Below, one piece after another: positions 15,262-24,554 of a DNA stretch of 55,000 bases; the stretch's first letter is position 1; every line of letters begins with the position of its first letter. The stretch covers positions 1 to 55,000 of the forward strand of contig JAWKUA010000008.1 in the NCBI GenBank assembly GCA_041398785.1, read 5' to 3'. A program made the translations under genes and the position numbers. The notes under the pieces are model-generated. The model searched no databases and was not told where the DNA came from. It saw only the letters and a program-made list of their open reading frames with translations. Origin of the DNA: Planctomycetaceae bacterium (GTDB lineage: Bacteria; Planctomycetota; Planctomycetia; Planctomycetales; Planctomycetaceae).

Positions 15262-16920
15262 ATGAAAACACACAGTTCGACCTTCGCTGTTCTGGTTCTG
15301 ACCGCTCTGGCGTCCCACAGCGCGGCAGCCGATGACCCTGTTGACTTCACGCGTGATGTCCGCCCGATTCTTTCCAACGCTTGCTTCCACTGCCACGGAC
15401 CGGATGAGAAGACTCGCGAAGCGGACCTGCGAGTTGACACGCGGGCCGGGCTGTTCGATGAGCGAGACGGCGTCCGCGCGGTCGTGCCTGGAAACATCGA
15501 AGCCAGCGAACTGGTTTCCCGGATCCTCTCGGACGATCCCGACCTGGCGATGCCGCCTTCGACGTCGAAAAAATCGCTGACCGACGAACAGCGGCAGACG
15601 CTGGTTCGCTGGGTGAAACAGGGAGCACCCTGGGAGCAGCACTGGGCTTTCATCCCGCCCGTGAAAGCCGATCTTCCGCCGGTCAGCAACGAAGCGTGGT
15701 GCCGCAACGAAATTGACCGCTTCGTGCTGGCTCGCATCGAAGCCGCCGGACTGGAACCTTCGCCCGAAGCGGATCCGTACGCGCTTGTTCGCAGGATTTA
15801 CCTGGACCTGATCGGTCTGCCGCCGACTCCGGACGAAGCCGATCAGTGGGTGCAGGAGCTGCAGAGGGAAAACGAAACCGCCTGGCAGCGGCTTGTTCAG
15901 CATCTGCTGGATTCACCGCACTACGGCGAACGCTGGGCGCGGCGCTGGCTGGATCTTGCCCGGTACGCCGACAGCAACGGATACGAAAAAGACCGCGACC
16001 GTTCCATCTGGCCGTACCGCGACTGGGTAATCAGCGCGATCAACGACAACATGGCGTTTGATCAGTTCACAATCGAGCAGCTTGCGGGCGACATGATCCC
16101 CAACGCGTCAACGTCGCAGCGCGTGGCCACCGGATTTCATCGCAACACAATGCTGAACGAAGAAGGCGGTATCGATCCGATGGAGTTTCGTTTTCACGCG
16201 ATGACCGATCGAGTCTTCACGACCGGCACTACCTGGCTGGGGCTGACTCTGGGATGCTGTCAGTGCCACACGCACAAGTACGACCCGATTTCGCAGACCG
16301 AGTACTATCAACTGATGGCGCTGCTGAACAACGCCGACGAACCTTTGCTGGATCTTCCGGATGACGACTTTCAGCAGACCTGGGACCACAACAGGAAACA
16401 GGCGGCCGAACTGCTGGCGGAAATGCCGAACAAGTGGCCGGATGACGCCGGGATTTCCATCGACGAGGCATTCGAAAAATGGCTCGCCGACGAAACCGCC
16501 AACGCCGTGCAGTGGACCAGCCTGAAACCCGTTGAAGCCACGTCCAACCTGCCGATCCTGACGATTCAGGATGACGATTCCATCTTCGCCAGCGGCGATA
16601 CCGCCAAACGCGACGACTACTTCATCAGCCTGGCCGCGTCAGACAAACCGATCACCGCACTGCGTCTGGAAGCCTTACCCGACGACCGCCTGCCCGCCCA
16701 CGGACCAGGGACGACGTACTATGAAGGCACGCCGGGCGATTTATCTGACCGAAATCGCCGCCAGCGCTGCCTTCGAAAACGACGACAAGGCTGCGTCAAA
16801 TCAGCCGCCAACTTCCGATGCCGCTGCGGCACAATCCGGCACTCCGAACGACCGGCCGCAAGCTCGAACGTTCCCGTTTTCTTCGGCCACGCAGTCGTAT
16901 GCGAAGAACCGGTTTGGTGA
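15262..16920 (+). CDS. PSD1-type secreted CxxCH/DUF1549 protein, N-terminal part (frameshifted gene)
   Basis: Reads for 552 residues, but only about the first 490 are genuine because the frame is lost near 16740. Seen: signal peptide (residues 1-23, AFAV-type core ending SAAA), a haem-binding site C41-F-H-C44-H45 in a planctomycete cytochrome-c-like domain, then DUF1549 (NEIDRFVLARIEAAGLEPSPEAD, YGERWARRWLDLARYADSNG, EQLAGDMIPN) and CCQCHTHKYDPISQ. These proteins are abundant in planctomycetes, exported and often beside sulfatases; their role is unproven but they are thought to act in redox or polymer breakdown outside the cytoplasm. The DUF1553 half continues in another frame immediately downstream. 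Confidence 0.85.
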   Translation: MKTHSSTFAVLVLTALASHSAAADDPVDFTRDVRPILSNACFHCHGPDEKTREADLRVDTRAGLFDERDGVRAVVPGNIEASELVSRILSDDPDLAMPPSTSKKSLTDEQRQTLVRWVKQGAPWEQHWAFIPPVKADLPPVSNEAWCRNEIDRFVLARIEAAGLEPSPEADPYALVRRIYLDLIGLPPTPDEADQWVQELQRENETAWQRLVQHLLDSPHYGERWARRWLDLARYADSNGYEKDRDRSIWPYRDWVISAINDNMAFDQFTIEQLAGDMIPNASTSQRVATGFHRNTMLNEEGGIDPMEFRFHAMTDRVFTTGTTWLGLTLGCCQCHTHKYDPISQTEYYQLMALLNNADEPLLDLPDDDFQQTWDHNRKQAAELLAEMPNKWPDDAGISIDEAFEKWLADETANAVQWTSLKPVEATSNLPILTIQDDDSIFASGDTAKRDDYFISLAASDKPITALRLEALPDDRLPAHGPGTTYYEGTPGDLSDRNRRQRCLRKRRQGCVKSAANFRCRCGTIRHSERPAASSNVPVFFGHAVVCEEPVW

Positions 16921-18379
16921 TAACCCGGTCAACGCCGATCTGGCGCTGGACGGTGATGTGCAGACCGGCTGGTCGGTTCACGGGCGGCAGGGAGAACGGC
17001 ACGTAGCCGTCTTTGTCTTCTCGGAACCGGTGCCGGCCGGTCAGCCGCTGACCATTCACCTGACGTTCGGTCGCCACTTCGCAAGCTCGCTGGGCCGGTT
17101 TCGATTTTCCGCCACGGATGCAACAACAACTCCGGAAGCTCGCGATCATTCATCCGAAGTCGAACGACTGCTACTGCGGGATCGTACTTTGTGGTCAGAA
17201 GACGAACGCCAGGCAGTTTTCCAGCGCTTCCTGTTGACGGTACCGCAATTCGCCAAAGACGCCGACAGGATCCGTTCACTGCAGAAGCGGCCGGAAACGG
17301 CGTCGACACTCGTGATGCGCGAACGCCCGGCGGACCATCCCCGGCCCACGCATCGGCACCACCGCGGTGAGTACCTGCAGCCGAAGGAAGAAGTCCACGC
17401 GGGGCTGCCGGCCGTGCTGCGAGGCGATGCGGATGCCGGTACACGGCTGGAGTTCGCCCAGTGGCTGGTTTCCCGAGACAATCCGCTGACCGCGCGCGTC
17501 GTCGTCAATCGGCAGTGGGCAACGTTATTCGGCACGGGCATTGTCCGAACGGTTGACGACTTCGGGTTCCAGGGAGAACCGCCGACTCATCCGGAATTAC
17601 TGGACTGGCTGGCAGTGACGCTCCGTGACAATGACCACTGGTCGCTGAAGGAACTCCATCGCCGAATCGTCAGCAGTGCCATGTATCGTCAGACTTCGGT
17701 TGTCTCGGCCAGGGCACTGCAGACCGACCCGCAGAATCGCTTGCTGAGCTATGCACCTCGGTATCGATTGGACGCGGAGATCATCCGCGACCGGCTGCTG
17801 GTTTCGGCCGGCGTGTTTTCCGAAAAGCGGGGAGGTCCCCCCGTGCGTCCTCCGCAGCCGGCAGGCGTTACGGAAGTCGCTTACGGCAGCCCGAAATGGT
17901 CGGCCAGTGAAGGAGAAGACCGGTACCGCCGCAGCGTTTACACGTTCGTAAAGCGAACGGCTCCGTTCGCCATGTTTTCGACGTTTGATGCTCCTTCCGG
18001 AGAGGCCTGCATCGCTCAGCGCGACCGCAGCAACAGTCCGCTGCAAGCTCTGACTCTGCTGAACGACGTCATGCTGATGGATCTCGCTCGCAGGACGGGT
18101 GCGTCGCTGTCGTCAGCAGAACAGGATGACCGGTCGAAGATGATCCGCCTGTTTCGACAGGTTCTCGTTCGTCCTCCAACCGAAGAAGAGGTCCATTCGC
18201 TGCAGGAATTCCTGACACGGCAGCGAGCGCACTATGAAGCGGAACCTTCGACCGCACGGCAGTTGCTGGCGCTCGAAGACGAGCAGCAGCGGGACGGTGG
18301 CAACGTCATCGACGAAGCTGCCTGGACCGCGACCGCACGAGCTGTGTTCGGGCTCGATGAAGCCCTGACCAGGGAATGA
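16721..18379 (+). CDS. PSD1-type protein, C-terminal part with DUF1553 (other half of the frameshifted gene)
   Basis: In the frame shifted by +1 (or -2) relative to the upstream part. Homology-like text resumes with IYLTEIAAS at about 16742, exactly where the upstream frame reads GTPGD then loses sense. An in-frame ATG at 16721 could let the fragment be predicted as a gene, but it would lack a signal peptide. DUF1553 hallmarks: LEFAQWLVSRDNPLTARVVVNR, FGTGIVRTVDDFGFQGEPPTHPELLDWLA, MYRQTS, YRLDAEIIRDRLL and SPLQALTLLNDVMLMDLAR. The joined 15262-18379 gene would encode about 1,040 residues, normal for the family. Breakpoint: TTT at 16741 region, consistent with a two-base deletion or a sequencing error. 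Confidence 0.85.
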   Translation: MKARRAIYLTEIAASAAFENDDKAASNQPPTSDAAAAQSGTPNDRPQARTFPFSSATQSYAKNRFGDNPVNADLALDGDVQTGWSVHGRQGERHVAVFVFSEPVPAGQPLTIHLTFGRHFASSLGRFRFSATDATTTPEARDHSSEVERLLLRDRTLWSEDERQAVFQRFLLTVPQFAKDADRIRSLQKRPETASTLVMRERPADHPRPTHRHHRGEYLQPKEEVHAGLPAVLRGDADAGTRLEFAQWLVSRDNPLTARVVVNRQWATLFGTGIVRTVDDFGFQGEPPTHPELLDWLAVTLRDNDHWSLKELHRRIVSSAMYRQTSVVSARALQTDPQNRLLSYAPRYRLDAEIIRDRLLVSAGVFSEKRGGPPVRPPQPAGVTEVAYGSPKWSASEGEDRYRRSVYTFVKRTAPFAMFSTFDAPSGEACIAQRDRSNSPLQALTLLNDVMLMDLARRTGASLSSAEQDDRSKMIRLFRQVLVRPPTEEEVHSLQEFLTRQRAHYEAEPSTARQLLALEDEQQRDGGNVIDEAAWTATARAVFGLDEALTRE

Positions 18380-18406
18380 TGCACACTGCCCGCGCGGCAG
18401 ACACAG

Positions 18407-19192
18407 CTACTCGGAGACAGCGTCCGTTCCTGTCAGCAGCGGCGTGAATTCAACGCCTCCAAGCTCCGCCAGCGAGGCCATGATTCGGTCCGCGACTTCC
18501 CTCAGGTCGTCCGTCGTCGCCTTGCTGTCCCGCCATGGGCTGAGATCGATTTGCTGACCGTACACAATTTCAGTGCGGGCCGGTTTCAGGAAAGATGTCA
18601 CCATGCCCCGGCCTCGCGGAGCATTGCGGATGAAAACCGGGATCACCGGAGCCCCCGATTTCAAAGCCAGCCAGGCGGCTCCGGTACCCGATCGCAGGAG
18701 CTTCGTGTCCGGCGTTGCCACATTGATCCGCCCCTCCGGAAACATCCCCAGCAGTTTCCCCTTCTGCAGCCGGTCCAGCGCCGCACGGACAGCTCCCGTG
18801 TCACGCCCCGAACGTGTTGCCGGAATACTTTCCATCGCGCGAAACACCCAGCCGACAGGTCCGCCGATCCGGAAATACTCACCCGCCATCATGTAGCCGA
18901 TCACTCGAATTCGTCGCCGCCGGAACTGCCGGAAGTGACCCATCCAAAGCAGAACCGGGTCAACCGGCGACGTGTGATTGCCCACGATAATCGCAGGCCC
19001 TTCTTCGGGAATCGTACAGGGGTTCGCTGCCTTCCAGCGAAACAGTAGCGGGCAATAGACGCGAGTGATCTGGTACAGCACCCACGCCTTCCAGCCAGCC
19101 GGGCACAGGCAGGCTCGAACCACAATCGCCGCAACAACCAGCACGGCGATAACCAGGGCGGTCGCAATGGGTGAAAGCATCGGCTGCGGCAA
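18407..19192 (-). CDS. 1-acyl-glycerol-3-phosphate acyltransferase-like protein (PlsC)
   Basis: 261 residues. One N-terminal membrane helix (about 8-28) is followed by the PlsC domain with the catalytic box N72-H73-T-S-P-V-D78 (HX4D) and the substrate-binding motif F151-P-E-G-R155. It also has VIPVFIRNAP, the usual block IV. Such enzymes transfer an acyl chain to lysophosphatidic acid in phospholipid synthesis at the inner membrane; some relatives acylate other lysolipids. It is convergent with the PSD1 gene, 27 bp apart. The start at 19192 is taken because TM1 begins soon after; no strong ribosome-binding site. Confidence 0.88.
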   Translation of the reverse strand: MPQPMLSPIATALVIAVLVVAAIVVRACLCPAGWKAWVLYQITRVYCPLLFRWKAANPCTIPEEGPAIIVGNHTSPVDPVLLWMGHFRQFRRRRIRVIGYMMAGEYFRIGGPVGWVFRAMESIPATRSGRDTGAVRAALDRLQKGKLLGMFPEGRINVATPDTKLLRSGTGAAWLALKSGAPVIPVFIRNAPRGRGMVTSFLKPARTEIVYGQQIDLSPWRDSKATTDDLREVADRIMASLAELGGVEFTPLLTGTDAVSE

Positions 19193-19364
19193 TGAATCGC
19201 AGAAGCAGTGAGTTTGCTTCGCCTGGAACCGGGGCGATCAGCAACGGGCCATCGACGGAACGACAACCATCAAACTTGCATCGGATTCTGGCAAAAAACC
19301 GCTGGATGACAACTGTTCATATCGTACCGAACAGAGGAAGGCCCCTGGGCAGCGCGCACGAAAA

Positions 19365-19497
19365 AGCCCTTTGAGCGATGGAGGTGCTGGGGAAGAACGC
19401 GCGTTAATGGGTCGGCACAGAAGGCTCAGGGTGCTGGGTGACAGCCTGATTCCCGGGGATTTCCCGCGTTCAACACCTGTCAACTGCTCAAAGGGCT
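19365..19497 (+). repeat. 133-bp segment bounded by a 12-bp perfect inverted repeat
   Basis: AGCCCTTTGAGC at 19365-19376 and its exact complement GCTCAAAGGGCT at 19486-19497 enclose 109 bp with no gene. This may be a tiny MITE-like element or a long-range hairpin. No target-site duplication is evident next to the arms. Confidence 0.5.
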
Positions 19498-19628
19498 AGC
19501 TGGGTAGTCATGACGAACTGCAGACTCCATGCCAATCGGCGCGAAATCGGAAACTGGCGAGTAATGAATTGGAATTGCTCTCGTCGATCGCCGGATTGAC
19601 TTTGTGAACCGCCCTGCCCCGCATCCGA

Positions 19629-19730
19629 TTCGGCGCTTCGGCGCATGTTCGACATGACTGTTCGGCGCTTCGGCGCTTGAATGTTCGGCGCCACATTGGT
19701 AGTTTTGCAGGAATTCGTCACCTTCGGCGC
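19629..19730 (+). promoter_or_regulatory. Six TTCGGCGC octamers upstream of the sigma-54 activator gene
   Basis: TTCGGCGC occurs at 19629, 19637, 19661, 19669, 19684 and 19723, the last ending 8 bp before ATG 19739. The first four form two head-to-tail pairs 32 bp apart (three helical turns). The rest of the 19193-19738 gap shows no gene. The arrangement looks like clustered operator sites, or a simple sequence repeat. Confidence 0.4.
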
Positions 19731-19738
19731 CCAAGGAA

Positions 19739-22700
19739 ATGAGCCGCCTCAAAAGCCCAATTATCGCAAATTCCATCGCGTATCCACAAACGGCGGTACT
19801 GCAGCTTCGCGCGATCGTCGCCGGGATCTGTACAGCGTCCGTGATCTATTCGCTGATCGTGTTGTGGTACGTGGCGACGTTTCCGGACATCGGAATTCGG
19901 TGTTTGCTGCCGACTGAGTCGTCGCCGGAATCTGCATCGTCGATTGCCGTGACGAAGTTCGTAAATTCTGAACTCGACGGCATTCCGTATCTGCCGGAAA
20001 GGGGCGATCTGCTTCTGACCATCGGCCGGGAACCGGTGCGCAACTTCCTGGAATTCGCGCGAGGGATGTCAGATCTGCGATCGGCGAAGATTCCACCGGG
20101 TGGCCAGCTTGCTCCCGGTTCCGACCCGGCCGAGTATTCTGCGGATCTGGTGCCGGGGCTGGTTGAGATACCCGATGTGGACGGCACAACCGCGACTCGG
20201 ATGGTGGAAGTCACATTTCTGCGGCCGACGTCGGAGACACCTGACAATCCGCTGCGGACCTACGTTGCCGTTCGTCCGCTTCAGGACTACGACGTGGTGC
20301 TGACGATGTTCTGGTTCCTTTGCCAGTTGGCGATCCTGCTGGTGGCATTGACCGCATATTGGCGCCGACCGACGAACCGGATCGTGCGGACATTCTGCCT
20401 GATGTGCGCTGTTTCCATGGCGGCGTTTGTCGGTGGATTTCACTGGTGGATCATTGCGGGAACTCCGCTTTTGAATCTGCCATTTATCCTGAGCGCTTCT
20501 CTGCTGCCTGCGGCGGCGATGCATTTCTTTTGCACGTTTCCCCGCGACACGTGGATGCTGAAACGATATCCCAGAGCCGGAGTGCTGGGGATTTACAGTC
20601 CTGTCGCCAGCGCTGCGCTGCTGCTGATGTTTGCGTACTGGTCGGCCTACAGTCTGGGCGGCACCATCGCGGATGCCGGGCAGCTTTCCGCGTTCCAGAA
20701 GCTGGCGACAATTGGCTGCAATCTGGTCTACGGCAGCGGCGGGACCTTTGCAGGATCGGTGGCTGCCGGACAACTGCTGCATACGCTTCGGACTCTGGTC
20801 TATTTCACGATCTTCCTTGGTTCGGTTTATTTCGCGGCAACGGTTGTAGCGCTGGCATTCAGCCTGGTGCGAACGCAGAACGTCCTGGAACGTCGCCAGG
20901 CGTCCGGCATTCTGCTGGCGTCGCTGGCCGCCGCGGTACCGATTCTGTACACGCTGTATCTGGCGGTTTATCAACAGGAGGAGTTCGCTCTTGGAAAAGC
21001 TCAGGTTCCGATGTTTGTCGCGAGCGGTCTGTTCATGGCGGCGTACGCTCACGGAATGCTGCGGCATCGACTGATCCTGGCCGACGAAATTCTGGAGAGC
21101 GGGCGCCAGTATTCTCTGATGACGGCGGTTGTTACGACCAGTGCCGCGATGCTGCTGGCGGGCGGAATCTTCGCGACCAGTGTTTACGCGCTGCCGCCCG
21201 AATCCTCCCTGCCGCTGCGCGTTTCCCTGTTTTCGATTCTGGTGGTCGGAGTCGTGTTTGTCCTGTGGACCCGAGACCGTCTGCAGGCCGTGGTCGACCG
21301 CCGGTTCTTCAGCGAAAAGTACCAGCTTGACCGAACTCTGCAGCAATTGAATCAGGCGGCCGGATACCTGACCGATCCGTCAGCCATGGCGGAACTGACA
21401 CTGCGAACCTGCCGCGACGTCATCGATGCGTCCATGGCAGCCATGTTTGTTCGAGACGGATCAGGGACCTTCCGGCTGATCGGGGTCCACAATGATCCCG
21501 GCATGCCGGATGCGCTGCCGGACAGCCTGCCGGGACAGGTCCGTCAGGCCGGGCCGGTGATTCGTCGCGTGCCGCCGGCATCCAGTCGTGAGACGATCAG
21601 CGATCTGCAGCGGATGCTGCATTCCCTGAAATCTGAGCTGATGTGCGTGTTGCGCGATGAGCACGGCGTCGACGGCATGATCTTCGTCGGCCGGCGCAGC
21701 ACGGGCACTGCCTACTCGGCGGAAGACATCGCCTTCCTTCAGGCGATTGGCCAGATGACGGTTTTGGCGCTGCACAGTTCGCGAGCCAACCAGAATCTGG
21801 CCAGGCTGAATTCGGAACTGAAGGTCAAGGTCGACCGCATTGCGGAACAGCAGCGGCAACTGGCGATTCTGCGCGGGGAACTGACCAGTCTGCAGGATTC
21901 CATGGACGAATCATCGCCGCGGGCCGCTCGGGACGGATTTGACCGCGGGCAGATTCGCGGCAGCAGCACTGCGATCCAGAGCGTCCTGGAGATTGCCCGC
22001 AAGGCCGCGGACAGCACGGCAACAGTGCTGATCCGGGGAGAAAGCGGAACGGGAAAAGAACTGCTGGCTCGCGTCGTGCAAAGTAACAGCGATCGTGCCG
22101 ATCAGCCGCTGATCTGCGTCAACTGCGCTGCTCTGGCCCCGTCGCTTCTGGAAAGTGAACTGTTTGGCCACGTTCGCGGTGCCTTCACCGGAGCCAACGC
22201 CGACAAGGCCGGGCGGTTCCAGGCTGCCGACGGCGGTACTCTGTTTCTGGACGAAATCGGCGACATCTCGCTGGAAACACAGGTCAAGCTGCTGCGAGTC
22301 CTGCAGGAGCGGAGATTTGAACCGGTCGGTTCCAATACCAGTGTCAGCACCGATGTGCGGTTGATCGCCGCGACAAATCGCAATTTGGAAAAGATGATCG
22401 CGCGCGGCGAGTTCCGGGAAGATCTGTACTACCGGCTGAATGTCGTCAGCATCACGCTGCCGGCACTGCGAGACCGCAGAGAAGACCTGATTGATCTGGT
22501 GTTCTACTTCCTGAACCGAACCGTGCAGAAAACCCGGAAGAAGGTTCGGCAGATCGACAAGGATGCTCTGGCGGCCCTGGAAAAACATGCCTGGCCGGGC
22601 AACATCCGCGAACTGGAAAACACGATCGAACGGGCTGTTATCCTGGCGGAGGGAGAGACGATCACGGTCCGAGACCTGCCGTCCGAAATCGCCGACGCAC

Positions 22701-23086
22701 CGGCATTGACGACGGTAGCGGAATCCAAACGGACGGAGGCCCCATCCGTCTTTGGCGACAGTTGGCCGCGCATTCCGGGCAGAACTTCGGCAAAGCCAGG
22801 CGACGCAGGGGCCAACAATCAGGAATCCTCCGGCAGGGTCGCCGGGGCTTCGGATTCGCGGGAATCGAGACCAGCCAACTCACCCGTTCCACGCAATGAC
22901 GAGACTCGCGGAAAGGCAGCCGTTGCTGACGAACAGTCGGCGCCGACCGTCGACGCGGACGAACTGGCGGAACTGCAGCAGGCCCTGCGATCAGCTCGCG
23001 GCAACAAGGCTCAGGCTGCTCGTATCCTGCACATGCCTCGCAGTACGTTTTACAGCAAGCTGAAAAAGTACGGCATCGGCGGGTGA
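19739..23086 (+). CDS. Membrane-embedded sigma-54 activator: PDZ-like/7TM/GAF/AAA+/Fis
   Basis: 1,115 residues, far longer than a usual enhancer-binding protein. Seen in order: TM near 25-47; a periplasmic part with a PDZ-like stretch (GDLLLTIGREPVRNFLEF, about 89-106); about eight more TMs between 186 and 511; a GAF-like domain (about 545-700); a coiled-coil linker (about 705-735); an AAA+ domain with Walker A GESGTGKE (766-773), GAFTGA (about 814), Walker B GGTLFLDEIGD and WPGNIRELENTIERA; a low-complexity linker; and a Fis-type HTH at the end (NKAQAARILHMPRSTFYSKLKKYG). The intact GAFTGA indicates that it contacts sigma-54 and opens promoters. Sensing appears to be direct, at the membrane, bypassing a separate kinase. 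It sits alone on the plus strand. Confidence 0.9.
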   Translation: MSRLKSPIIANSIAYPQTAVLQLRAIVAGICTASVIYSLIVLWYVATFPDIGIRCLLPTESSPESASSIAVTKFVNSELDGIPYLPERGDLLLTIGREPVRNFLEFARGMSDLRSAKIPPGGQLAPGSDPAEYSADLVPGLVEIPDVDGTTATRMVEVTFLRPTSETPDNPLRTYVAVRPLQDYDVVLTMFWFLCQLAILLVALTAYWRRPTNRIVRTFCLMCAVSMAAFVGGFHWWIIAGTPLLNLPFILSASLLPAAAMHFFCTFPRDTWMLKRYPRAGVLGIYSPVASAALLLMFAYWSAYSLGGTIADAGQLSAFQKLATIGCNLVYGSGGTFAGSVAAGQLLHTLRTLVYFTIFLGSVYFAATVVALAFSLVRTQNVLERRQASGILLASLAAAVPILYTLYLAVYQQEEFALGKAQVPMFVASGLFMAAYAHGMLRHRLILADEILESGRQYSLMTAVVTTSAAMLLAGGIFATSVYALPPESSLPLRVSLFSILVVGVVFVLWTRDRLQAVVDRRFFSEKYQLDRTLQQLNQAAGYLTDPSAMAELTLRTCRDVIDASMAAMFVRDGSGTFRLIGVHNDPGMPDALPDSLPGQVRQAGPVIRRVPPASSRETISDLQRMLHSLKSELMCVLRDEHGVDGMIFVGRRSTGTAYSAEDIAFLQAIGQMTVLALHSSRANQNLARLNSELKVKVDRIAEQQRQLAILRGELTSLQDSMDESSPRAARDGFDRGQIRGSSTAIQSVLEIARKAADSTATVLIRGESGTGKELLARVVQSNSDRADQPLICVNCAALAPSLLESELFGHVRGAFTGANADKAGRFQAADGGTLFLDEIGDISLETQVKLLRVLQERRFEPVGSNTSVSTDVRLIAATNRNLEKMIARGEFREDLYYRLNVVSITLPALRDRREDLIDLVFYFLNRTVQKTRKKVRQIDKDALAALEKHAWPGNIRELENTIERAVILAEGETITVRDLPSEIADAPALTTVAESKRTEAPSVFGDSWPRIPGRTSAKPGDAGANNQESSGRVAGASDSRESRPANSPVPRNDETRGKAAVADEQSAPTVDADELAELQQALRSARGNKAQAARILHMPRSTFYSKLKKYGIGG

Positions 23087-23101
23087 CGCGACGAATCGGC
23101 A

Positions 23102-24118
23102 TCACGTTCGGTCCAGTGCGGCCAGGCCCAGCATGGTCAGCACGATACCCGCAACCATCGAAGCGGTCAGCGGTTCCGAAAACACCACGACGGCTCCCAC
23201 AGCGCACATGGCATTCTGCGTGGCGTTGATCACGTTGACCCGGCTGATGCTCATCAACTTGAACGCGTAGGTAACACAGAAGAAAGCGAACGCGTTGAAG
23301 CTGCCGGCGACCAGAATCATCGCCCATTCACCACCCGTTACGGTTCGCAGCTCATGGAGTCCCAGCATGGCAAATCCGGTTGTTCCCAGCAGGATTGTGC
23401 CAGTCGTGCCGAACACGACCAGCGTGGATTCCACCGGCAGCTTGTCTCGCACGTATCGCCGGATCACGACTCCGTTGACGCCGTAGCTCAGGCCGGACAC
23501 GATTGCGATGGCGACTCCGATGACGGAATTGATGATCCGTTCGGAATCGGTCGCAGCCGTCAGCTTCTCGCCTCCGGCCGCCGCGGTGGATTCGTCGGTT
23601 GCCGCCGTCGACAGAGCGACGATGGCCAGCGTCATAAGCAGCATCGCGACAATGGTTCGGGGCGTCACGGGGTCACCCAGAAATGTGCGGCCCAGCAGTG
23701 CTCCGGAAATAATGATTCCGGCGAACACCAGCGGAACGGTGATGGCCAGCCCGATAAACCTGAGAGCCGTCTGAAATCCGACATTGCCGCCGATCTGCAT
23801 CACCAGCGCCGCAGCGATCAGCGGCAGCAGAAGCTGTTTCGGCGGCAGCAGGGCCTGCCCCGGAGCACGATTCTTCAGCACCAGAATCCACGCCAGGCAA
23901 GCTGTGGGCACCGCCTTCCCCGCCGAAACCCAGATGTCCCACCCCTGGCCCCCGTGAGCCCCCGAAAGATCCCTCAGCGCCAGATTCGTGACCGAATAGC
24001 CGATGGCCGAGATCAGCGCCAGCCACGCGCCGCGCTGGGATTCCGGGATGCGATTGAACAAGAGGCTCTGCCGAAAACGCAGCGTAACGCGGGAAACAGA
24101 AAGAGGTCGCAGCGGCAT
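23102..24118 (-). CDS. EamA/DMT-family transporter
   Basis: 338 residues with about ten hydrophobic helices in two halves of five, the duplicated EamA plan. The second half begins near 205 (SVIGVAIAIVSGLSYGVNGVVIRR). The loop in between (about 180-204, TAATDESTAAAGGEKLTAAT) is longer than usual and polar. The C-terminal repeat INATQNAMCAVGAVVVFSEPLTASMVAGIVLTMLGL matches the last helices of drug/metabolite transporters. Substrate unknown; the family exports amino acids, drugs or sugars. It is convergent with the sigma-54 activator (15 bp gap) and one base from the next minus-strand gene, so it is probably co-transcribed with the genes upstream of it. Confidence 0.85.
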   Translation of the reverse strand: MPLRPLSVSRVTLRFRQSLLFNRIPESQRGAWLALISAIGYSVTNLALRDLSGAHGGQGWDIWVSAGKAVPTACLAWILVLKNRAPGQALLPPKQLLLPLIAAALVMQIGGNVGFQTALRFIGLAITVPLVFAGIIISGALLGRTFLGDPVTPRTIVAMLLMTLAIVALSTAATDESTAAAGGEKLTAATDSERIINSVIGVAIAIVSGLSYGVNGVVIRRYVRDKLPVESTLVVFGTTGTILLGTTGFAMLGLHELRTVTGGEWAMILVAGSFNAFAFFCVTYAFKLMSISRVNVINATQNAMCAVGAVVVFSEPLTASMVAGIVLTMLGLAALDRT

Positions 24119-24119
24119 G

Positions 24120-24554
24120 TTATCGAAGTTGTCGCGTCACTGCTTCGCTGTCTCCTGTTGATTTGTGAAAAGCGCTTCGCAGGATAGCGGCAAACGGCAG
24201 CCACCAGACCACATCGTTCAGCGGCAGCAGCCACAAGACGCGCGATGAAATGTCGCCCTGCCAAACCGTCCACGCCATCCCCATCGGTCCGAGAATTTTT
24301 CCCAGCAGCCCGATCGCCACAACGGCCCAGTGCTGACGCGGATCTGTCGAAGCGATCCCGTAGCCGATCCCGAACAAGAGGATGACCAGCCCGGTACCCT
24401 GCCAAAGGTGAACGTCAACCACGGGCTTTTCGAAACCGTAAACGTCTGCGGATGACGCCGGAAACAGCATGATACCGGCGCCCCAGGCGATGCAGTGGAC
24501 TGACGCCAGTCGCAGAGTCCACACGTGCCATGTCACGCGTTCGCGTGGGTTCAT
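24120..24554 (-). CDS. Small multi-pass membrane protein
   Basis: 144 residues from ATG 24554, whose ATGA overlaps the stop of the TIGR01777 epimerase gene; the longer frame to 24581 is rejected. Four hydrophobic segments (about 12-34, 52-69, 77-97 and 107-126) predict four TMs with short loops. No catalytic motif and no named family; proteins of this kind are often mislabelled after neighbours. It lies between the epimerase and the DMT transporter in an apparently polycistronic minus-strand unit. Confidence 0.7.
   Translation of the reverse strand: MNPRERVTWHVWTLRLASVHCIAWGAGIMLFPASSADVYGFEKPVVDVHLWQGTGLVILLFGIGYGIASTDPRQHWAVVAIGLLGKILGPMGMAWTVWQGDISSRVLWLLPLNDVVWWLPFAAILRSAFHKSTGDSEAVTRQLR

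Noticed and set aside
20069..21346. 425-residue minus-strand frame
   Set aside because: Opposite the membrane activator gene; glutamine/arginine-rich shadow with no domain.
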